Assembly: GCA_964485515.1 (NCBI GenBank)
Contig: CAZALT010000120.1
Coordinates: 1-10,694, forward strand
Source: CAZALT01 sp964485515
Lineage (GTDB): Bacteria > Actinomycetota > Acidimicrobiia > Acidimicrobiales > Acidimicrobilacustridaceae
DNA length: 10,694 nt
Direction: 5' to 3'
Of the stretch, positions 6,214 to 10,694 are shown piece by piece. The notes under the pieces are model-generated. The model had not been told where the DNA came from. It saw only the letters and a program-made list of their open reading frames with translations, and did not search any database. The first letter of the stretch is position 1. Every line of letters begins with the position of its first letter. Both the position numbers and the translations under genes were made by a program.

Positions 6214-7797
6214 TCAGGCGCACACGGTGCCATCGACAGGATCTCCGGGGACCACGCCGATCGACTCGGAGATCACGTTGGGGTCCGCCGTGGTCGAGGT
6301 GGTCGACGTCGCCCATGCGTCGCCTTCCACGGGAGCGACGTCGAGTGCGTCCTCGCTGACACCGGTGAAGTCCGTGCCGGTCACGAGGACGATCTCGCCC
6401 GGCTCGAGCCGGGCATCTCGCGTGAGCGTTCCGCCGGCGGAGAGGTGGGCGAGCACCTGGTTGGCCGCGAGCGCAGAGCCCGGGGCGTAGCGCACCTCTG
6501 TGCGAGGGCCGTTGGCGGTCGCGTCGCCTGTGCCCGCGACCTCGAATCCGATGCTGGCGAGATCCTCGCGGGCGACACCGGCCTGTCCGGCGAGGCCGGA
6601 GCCGTTCTGGATCGACAACGTGATGTCTTCGGGCACGGGTTGCACGTCACCCGGCGGCAAGCCGCGGAACACGTTGAGCACAGGCTGCGCGGCCGATCTC
6701 TCCATCTTCAGCACGGCGGCGCCGCCTGCCGTCGAGTACGGCTCGACGGGCAGCGAGTAGGTGCGGATCTGGTCGCCGGAGAACGACCTGAACTCCTTGG
6801 CCAAACCCATGAAGTCGGCCAGCTCGAGGCCGGAGTCGATCGTGACGTTGTCGGCGGTCGATCCGACGATGTCGTTCACCGCCTTGAGGTCGAAGCCCTT
6901 CGTGGCCGCCGCGGCGCGGTCCAGCATCTTGCGGATGAACTCTTGTTGGCGGCTGATGCGGCCCAGGTCAGCGGTCGGATCGTCGACCCACATCCCCCGG
7001 TTCGTGTCGAAGTACTTGAGGTGACGCGCCCGACTGAACGCAAGCGCCTGCTCGCCGTCGAGCGTGACGCACCCGGGGTTGTCGATCACGAGCCCCGAGC
7101 TGGTGTCGCGCATCTTGCGGTCGAAGTACATCGGCACGCCGCCGACCGCGTCCACGACGCCCTTGAAGCTCCGGAAGTCGACTTCGACGTAGTGATTCAC
7201 ATCGATGTCGAAGTTGGCCTTTATCGTGTCGACGAGGCGCTGGGGCCCTCCGTCGAGGGCGTAGGCCGTGTTGATGCGCTCGTGGCCGTCGGTCCCGGGG
7301 ATCTCGACCCACAGGTCGCGGGGAAACGAGACCATGTCGACGGTGTGGGCCTCGGGGTCGACCCGCACCAGCATGATCGTGTCGCTGCGCTGGCCCGATG
7401 TCTCGTCGTCGTCGGTGCCGAGCAGGCCGTCGGCATCAGCCTCGTCGGCGTCGACCACGGCACGCGAGTCGGAGCCGACGATGAGGAAGTTCTGTGGACC
7501 GCCGGTCTCGGCGGCCAACGCGAGGTCCGCTCGACCGACCTGGCTCCACCGCCACCAGCCGTAGCCCACGACGACGGCCGCGGCGACCAGGGCGAGCACC
7601 ACCATCACACCCGAGCCGACCAGGATCCGCTGCCGGAACGACCGCTTCGCCGGCGCGTGTTCGGGCGCGCCGGACGTCGACGACACCGGCTCCGTCGCGT
7701 CGGGCTTCGCCGTCCGCTTGGACTTGGGAGGGGCGAACTGACGCTCTTCGGTCGGCTCGACGGGGTCCGGGAACAGGGGGGAACGACCGTCAGTCAT
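6214..7797 (-). CDS. LCP family (LytR-CpsA-Psr) cell-wall glycopolymer ligase with LytR_C domain
   Basis: 527 residues from ATG 7797 (a GTG two codons earlier is also open). A charged cytoplasmic tail (1-55) is followed by one transmembrane helix (about 59-80) and an extracytoplasmic LCP domain (about 104-295). Visible LCP motifs include NFLIVGSDSR (103-112), RSDTIMLVRVDP (137-148), SFPRDLWVEIPG (157-168), INTAYALDGG (175-184), LDGEQALAFSRARHL (246-260) and DLGRISRQQ (277-285), holding the conserved arginines and aspartates that bind the lipid pyrophosphate. A LytR_C domain follows (about 391-476, with VRYAPG), then a Ser/Thr/Pro tail. LCP enzymes transfer glycopolymers such as teichoic acid or arabinogalactan from polyprenyl carriers to peptidoglycan. 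An acidic loop (about 117-136) is inserted after the first motif. It is a monocistronic-looking gene on the - strand between the dioxygenase operon and the acyl-CoA dehydrogenase. Confidence 0.93.
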   Translation of the reverse strand: MTDGRSPLFPDPVEPTEERQFAPPKSKRTAKPDATEPVSSTSGAPEHAPAKRSFRQRILVGSGVMVVLALVAAAVVVGYGWWRWSQVGRADLALAAETGGPQNFLIVGSDSRAVVDADEADADGLLGTDDDETSGQRSDTIMLVRVDPEAHTVDMVSFPRDLWVEIPGTDGHERINTAYALDGGPQRLVDTIKANFDIDVNHYVEVDFRSFKGVVDAVGGVPMYFDRKMRDTSSGLVIDNPGCVTLDGEQALAFSRARHLKYFDTNRGMWVDDPTADLGRISRQQEFIRKMLDRAAAATKGFDLKAVNDIVGSTADNVTIDSGLELADFMGLAKEFRSFSGDQIRTYSLPVEPYSTAGGAAVLKMERSAAQPVLNVFRGLPPGDVQPVPEDITLSIQNGSGLAGQAGVAREDLASIGFEVAGTGDATANGPRTEVRYAPGSALAANQVLAHLSAGGTLTRDARLEPGEIVLVTGTDFTGVSEDALDVAPVEGDAWATSTTSTTADPNVISESIGVVPGDPVDGTVCA

Positions 7798-7856
7798 GGC
7801 CACACCAGGCTACCGACACACCCACGTCCATCGGTCGCGGGCACGGAACCAGGACC

Positions 7857-7884
7857 GCATCCGGGCCAGATGACCCACGGATGC
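7857..7884 (-). terminator. Terminator-like hairpin after the acyl-CoA dehydrogenase gene
   Basis: GCATCCG (7857-7863) pairs exactly with CGGATGC (7878-7884), and two further G-C pairs extend the stem past a one-base bulge, leaving a loop of about eight bases. It starts 12 bases beyond the stop codon of the acyl-CoA dehydrogenase, in the 99-bp gap before the LCP gene. There is no T-tract, which is common for actinobacterial terminators. It would separate the two transcription units. Confidence 0.5.
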
Positions 7885-7896
7885 CGATGACCGGAC

Positions 7897-9138
7897 CTAG
7901 CGCGGTTCTTTGGGCAGGCCGAGCACGCGCTCGCCGACGATGTTGCGCTGGATCTGCGACGTGCCGCCCCAGATCGTCTCGGATCGGGAGAAGAAGAACG
8001 ACGACTGCAACGCCGACGACGGGTACTTGGGGTTGGTCTTGCGCGTGCCGTAGCCGGGAACGAGCTCCTCCACCTCGGGGTTGCCCGTGAGGATCTGGCC
8101 CTCCATGCCCAAGATGTCGAGCGCCAGCAGCATCTGCTCCTGGTGGAACTCGCTCCAGAACATCTTGTTGGTGGCGCTGAGCACGGCAACGCCCCGGTCC
8201 TTCTTGCCGTGGACCACGGCGCTGAGCGACCGGAGCCCTCCGATGCGCATGAGCTGGACCTTCGAGTAGCACTTCGCGATGCGCTGCCGGATCACCGGGT
8301 CGTCGATCGCCCCGTTGTCCTTGGCCAGAGCGACGATCGAGTCGAGCTCCTTCTCGAAGCGGCGGTACCCGGTGGTCGCCGAGGTGCCGCGCTCGAAGCC
8401 GAGCGTCGACATGGCGACGGTCCAGCCGTTGTTGACCCCGCCGAGGACGTTCTCCTTCGGGCAACGGGCATCGGTGAAGAACACCTCGCAGAACTCCGCC
8501 GAGCCGTCGACCTGCTCGATGGGCCGGACCTCGACGCCGTCCTGCTTCATGGGGCACAGCAGGTAGGAGATGCCCTTGTGCTTGGACACGTCTTTGTCGG
8601 TCCGGCAGAGGATGAAGATGTAGTCGGCCTCGAAGCCCTGGGTCGTCCAGATCTTCTGTCCGTTGATGACCCACTCGTCGCCGTCGAGCACCGCGGTGGT
8701 GGCCAGGGAGGCGAGGTCGGAACCGGCATCGGGCTCGGAGAACCCCTGGCACCAGGCCACCTGCCCCGAGCGGATCTTGGGGATGAACTCCTGCTTCTGC
8801 TCCTCGGTGCCCCACTGCAAGATGGTGGGGCCGACGAGGGTGTCGCCGAAGAAGTCAGCCCGCAGCGGGGCGCCGGCGCGGTGGAACTCCTCGGCCAGCA
8901 CGACGTTCTCCATCGTGGACAGGCCCTTGCCGCCGTACTCGGTGGGCCAGCTCGCGCAGATCCAGCCGCCCTCGAACAAGGTGTTGGTCCACTCCTTCTG
9001 GAACTGCGCCTTGGCCTCGCCCTCGAGGACGAAGTCGTCGTCGAACCACCCGTCGGGGAGGTTGTCCTCCAGCCAGGCGCGGATCTCGACGCGGAACGCT
9101 TCTGCCTCGGGCGGATAGCTCAGGTCCATGGCCGACAT
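7897..9138 (-). CDS. Acyl-CoA dehydrogenase (FadE-type)
   Basis: 413 residues from ATG 9138, which has GGAGAGG just upstream. FAD-dependent enzymes of this family introduce the alpha-beta double bond into acyl-CoA thioesters and pass electrons to ETF. Features seen: an N-terminal helical domain, WPTEYGGKG (64-72), the flavin/substrate motif CQGFSEPDAGSDLAS (130-144), WVINGQKIWTT (156-166), and the C-terminal IWGGTSQIQRN segment (389-399). In medium-chain enzymes the catalytic glutamate sits in the YEGT of that segment, but here it is glycine (WGGT). By analogy with isovaleryl-CoA and long-chain dehydrogenases, Glu249 in GFERG is the likely base. Which acyl-CoA it uses (fatty acid, branched chain or sterol side chain) cannot be told. 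No ETF or thiolase gene is adjacent. The CDF transporter gene lies 52 bp upstream on the same strand, so cotranscription is possible. Confidence 0.93.
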   Translation of the reverse strand: MSAMDLSYPPEAEAFRVEIRAWLEDNLPDGWFDDDFVLEGEAKAQFQKEWTNTLFEGGWICASWPTEYGGKGLSTMENVVLAEEFHRAGAPLRADFFGDTLVGPTILQWGTEEQKQEFIPKIRSGQVAWCQGFSEPDAGSDLASLATTAVLDGDEWVINGQKIWTTQGFEADYIFILCRTDKDVSKHKGISYLLCPMKQDGVEVRPIEQVDGSAEFCEVFFTDARCPKENVLGGVNNGWTVAMSTLGFERGTSATTGYRRFEKELDSIVALAKDNGAIDDPVIRQRIAKCYSKVQLMRIGGLRSLSAVVHGKKDRGVAVLSATNKMFWSEFHQEQMLLALDILGMEGQILTGNPEVEELVPGYGTRKTNPKYPSSALQSSFFFSRSETIWGGTSQIQRNIVGERVLGLPKEPR

Positions 9139-9141
9139 TGT

Positions 9142-9148
9142 CCTCTCC
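9142..9148 (-). promoter_or_regulatory. Ribosome binding site of the acyl-CoA dehydrogenase
   Basis: The - strand reads GGAGAGG three bases before ATG 9138. It is the strongest Shine-Dalgarno match in the window and favours 9138 over the in-frame ATG at 9129, although the spacing is short. Confidence 0.6.
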
Positions 9149-9190
9149 GGACCGCGGCAGCACCAACTGATGCCCCGTCAGATTCGGTCG

Positions 9191-10204
9191 TCAGGGCTCG
9201 TTGCCCGGCCGTTGCGGCCGGTCGTCAGGGGCGGTGCGGTCGAGGTCGATGTCGGTGAGGCTGGCAGGGTCCTCGATGGGCTCGACGTGGATCGTCGGCC
9301 GCAGGCCCGGAACCGACGCGGTGAGCGCCCGCTCGACCTCGTCCGCGAGGTCGTGCGACCGCTGCACCGTCCAGTCGCCGGGCACCAGCAGGTGCACGAC
9401 GGCGAACGATCGCCGCCCGGCCTGTCGGGTGCGCAGCGCGTGGAACTCGATGTCCTTCGATCGGTACCGCTCGAGCACCGCGTCGATGCGGACGCGGTCC
9501 GAGGAAGGCACCGAGGCGTCCATCAGCGCGTCGCTCGACCGTCGCACGAGGCTGAAGCCGGCCCACACGATGTTGGCGGCGACGAGCAGGGCGACGATCG
9601 GATCGAGTCGGTCCCAGCCGGTGACCGCGACCAGGGCCACCCCGACGACCACCCCCGCCGAGGTCACGACGTCGGTGAGGAGGTGCCGACTGTCGGCCTC
9701 CAGGGCGATGGACCGCAGGCGACGCCCCGCCGAACGCAGGACGAGGCCGACCCCCAGGTTCACGAGGGACGCGACGATCGTCACGACGATGCCGATGCCC
9801 AGGTCCTCGAGCTCGCGTGGATCGATGAGGGCATCGATCGCCTGCCACGAGATCAGGCCGGCGGCGACGACGATCATCATGCCTTCGAAGGCGGCCGAGA
9901 AGTACTCGGCCTTGCTGTGGCCGAACTCGTGGGACTCGTCGGCAGGCCGGGCCGCGACACTGAGCGCGACCAGCGCCACGACGGCAGCCACCAGGTTCAC
10001 GCTGGACTCGACGGCGTCGGACAGCAGCGCCACCGAACCGGTGAGCCATGCCGCCACGCCTTTCATCGCCATCGTCGTGAGCGCGGCGGCGATCGACAGC
10101 CAGGCATAGCGTGTGGCTGAGGCACGCGCCCTCGGCGCGCCGCCTGCAGACCGTGGGTTCCCGGCTTCGTCTCTCTGCTGGTCGTCCATGTGCTGGTCAT
10201 CCAT
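9191..10204 (-). CDS. Cation diffusion facilitator (CDF) metal transporter
   Basis: 337 residues from ATG 10204. Six hydrophobic segments span about 33-225, followed by a cytoplasmic ferredoxin-like dimerisation domain (about 232-312). CDF proteins export divalent metals (Zn, Fe, Mn, Co, Cd) in exchange for protons. TM2 has GSVALLSDAVESSVN (56-70) with Asp63; the loop has HEFGHSKAEY (92-101), a CDF hallmark; TM5 has DSRHLLTD (171-178) with His174 and Asp178 matching the YiiP H/D ligand pair. The second TM2 aspartate of YiiP is replaced here (Ser67), with Glu66 and Asn70 nearby, so specificity should not be assumed to be zinc. The N-terminus begins with a duplicated MDDQ-x-MDDQ, giving a second possible start at 10189. 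Frames open further upstream would run into the divergent gene's promoter and are not supported. The gene is divergent from the FrhB-like gene. Confidence 0.92.
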   Translation of the reverse strand: MDDQHMDDQQRDEAGNPRSAGGAPRARASATRYAWLSIAAALTTMAMKGVAAWLTGSVALLSDAVESSVNLVAAVVALVALSVAARPADESHEFGHSKAEYFSAAFEGMMIVVAAGLISWQAIDALIDPRELEDLGIGIVVTIVASLVNLGVGLVLRSAGRRLRSIALEADSRHLLTDVVTSAGVVVGVALVAVTGWDRLDPIVALLVAANIVWAGFSLVRRSSDALMDASVPSSDRVRIDAVLERYRSKDIEFHALRTRQAGRRSFAVVHLLVPGDWTVQRSHDLADEVERALTASVPGLRPTIHVEPIEDPASLTDIDLDRTAPDDRPQRPGNEP

Positions 10205-10348
10205 GTCGCCGGCCTTCGACCGTCTCGCACGGGGAACCCGGCGAGGCGCTGGTGCTCGCACCGTAGCGACCGCGCCCGGCGAGGAGAGCGACGTCGTGGG
10301 CCCGAGCGAAGATGCCATCTGGGTGACGTCGCGGCCGGGAAGCGCCGA

Positions 10349-10354
10349 TAGTGT
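10349..10354 (+). promoter_or_regulatory. Putative -10 element for a leaderless transcript
   Basis: TAGTGT (matching TANNNT) lies seven bases before ATG 10362, the spacing expected when transcription starts at the A of the start codon. No Shine-Dalgarno site precedes that ATG. The element sits in the loop of a small inverted repeat, GCCGA/TCGGC. The -35 region is weak (GTGACG at 10323-10328, slightly far). Leaderless mRNAs are frequent in actinobacteria. Confidence 0.45.
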
Positions 10355-10361
10355 CGGCGCC

Positions 10362-10694
10362 ATGTCGACGACCGAGGCAACGCCACCGGCGGCGAAGGCC
10401 GAGAAGAAGGAACGCTGGTCGTTCCAGTGGAAAGAGCTCTTCGACGAGGTCATCACCTCGGGCCTCTGCACGGGCTGCGCGGGTTGCGTCATCTCCTGCC
10501 CGCACGACGTCATCGGCTACGACCACGAAGCGGGCGGCTACAAGCCGTTCCACCTCGAAGACGACGAGTACGGCCCCGGCAACTGCGTGCACGGCGAGAA
10601 GGGCTGCACCACCTGCACCCGCGCCTGTCCCCGCTTCAAGATGTGGGAGCCCGAGGCCAACGAGCACCTCTTCGCCCGCGAGCGCCACGACGAC
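10362..10694 (+). CDS. FrhB/FdhB-like F420 hydrogenase/dehydrogenase beta subunit, N-terminal part
   Basis: The frame from ATG 10362 stays open for 111 codons to the window edge, so the C-terminus is missing. Two cysteine clusters are visible: C36-x2-C39-x2-C42-x3-C46-P, a classic [4Fe-4S] ferredoxin motif, and C75-x6-C82-x2-C85-x3-C89-P, likely a second cluster. The spacing, with GYKPFHLED between them, resembles coenzyme F420 hydrogenase/dehydrogenase beta-subunit proteins (FrhB/FdhB), which bind FAD and exchange electrons with F420 or ferredoxin. The flavin-binding domain would lie beyond the edge, so F420 use is inferred. A lysine/glutamate-rich N-terminal tail (about 11-20) precedes the domain. 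An alternative is a generic ferredoxin-like electron-transfer subunit. It is divergent from the CDF gene, and its partners must lie to the right. Confidence 0.82.
   Translation, partial: MSTTEATPPAAKAEKKERWSFQWKELFDEVITSGLCTGCAGCVISCPHDVIGYDHEAGGYKPFHLEDDEYGPGNCVHGEKGCTTCTRACPRFKMWEPEANEHLFARERHDD

Noticed and set aside
5488..7890. Long open + strand frame of 800 codons spanning the dioxygenase and LCP genes
   Set aside because: It is antisense to two genes with clear family motifs, and its composition (Arg/His/Val/Asp-rich) is that of a shadow frame.
9167..9181. CTGA/TCAG inverted repeat between the CDF and acyl-CoA dehydrogenase genes
   Set aside because: The stem is only four base pairs, too weak to call a terminator.
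8143..9258. Open + strand frame antisense to the acyl-CoA dehydrogenase
   Set aside because: The - strand encodes complete acyl-CoA dehydrogenase motifs with a good ribosome site, while the + frame is low-complexity Leu/Glu/Gly/Ala.
9128..10120. Open + strand frame antisense to the CDF transporter
   Set aside because: It has a His/Asp/Arg-rich translation without domains, and the CDF gene on the other strand is unambiguous.
10197..10688. Open - strand frame opposite the FrhB-like gene
   Set aside because: The + strand frame has two ordered cysteine clusters, and the - frame is Val/Ala/Arg-rich without motifs.

Overview
The window is GC-rich throughout, with strongly GC-biased third codon positions, weak or absent Shine-Dalgarno sites at several genes and many GTG/TTG alternative starts. 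Together with the gene content (a FrhB-like iron-sulfur flavoprotein, an FadE-type acyl-CoA dehydrogenase, an LCP cell-wall enzyme, short Tat leaders) this points to an actinobacterium, most plausibly the Acidimicrobiia (Ilumatobacter/Iamia-like). That placement is inference from style and family content, not from a marker gene.

Layout. Left (1-2036, + strand): a small secreted lipoprotein of unknown function, a 269-bp gap with short inverted and direct repeats, then a Tat-exported protein made of seven tryptophan-containing repeats that reads as a complete seven-bladed beta-propeller. It meets the next block tail to tail with only 8 bp between stops. Block two (2045-4409, - strand): a type IV ABC exporter half-transporter followed closely by a small stand-alone SET-domain protein. 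Block three (4467-6105, - strand): cysteine dioxygenase family enzyme, rhodanese and DUF4395 membrane protein. They are joined by a 4-bp ATGA overlap and an 8-bp overlap, so they look like one translationally coupled thiol/sulfane-sulfur unit. The rhodanese reading frame is broken by a frameshift just after its VDIR motif, so it is either a sequencing error or a decaying gene. Block four (6214-7797, - strand): an LCP (LytR-CpsA-Psr) glycopolymer ligase with a C-terminal LytR_C domain. Block five (7897-9138, - strand): an acyl-CoA dehydrogenase followed by a terminator-like hairpin. Block six (9191-10204, - strand): a cation diffusion facilitator. Finally, from 10362 to the right edge on the + strand, the N-terminus of a FrhB/FdhB-like protein with two four-cysteine clusters, which appears to be transcribed leaderless.

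Most genes are ordinary housekeeping or accessory functions. The parts most worth a second look are the coupled dioxygenase/rhodanese/DUF4395 operon with its frameshift and AT-rich upstream patch, the SET-domain protein paired with an ABC exporter, the self-closing Tat propeller, and the acyl-CoA dehydrogenase that lacks the canonical C-terminal catalytic glutamate. I see no tRNA, rRNA, CRISPR array, insertion sequence or obvious mobile element. No feature amounts to a clearly new defence or mobile system.
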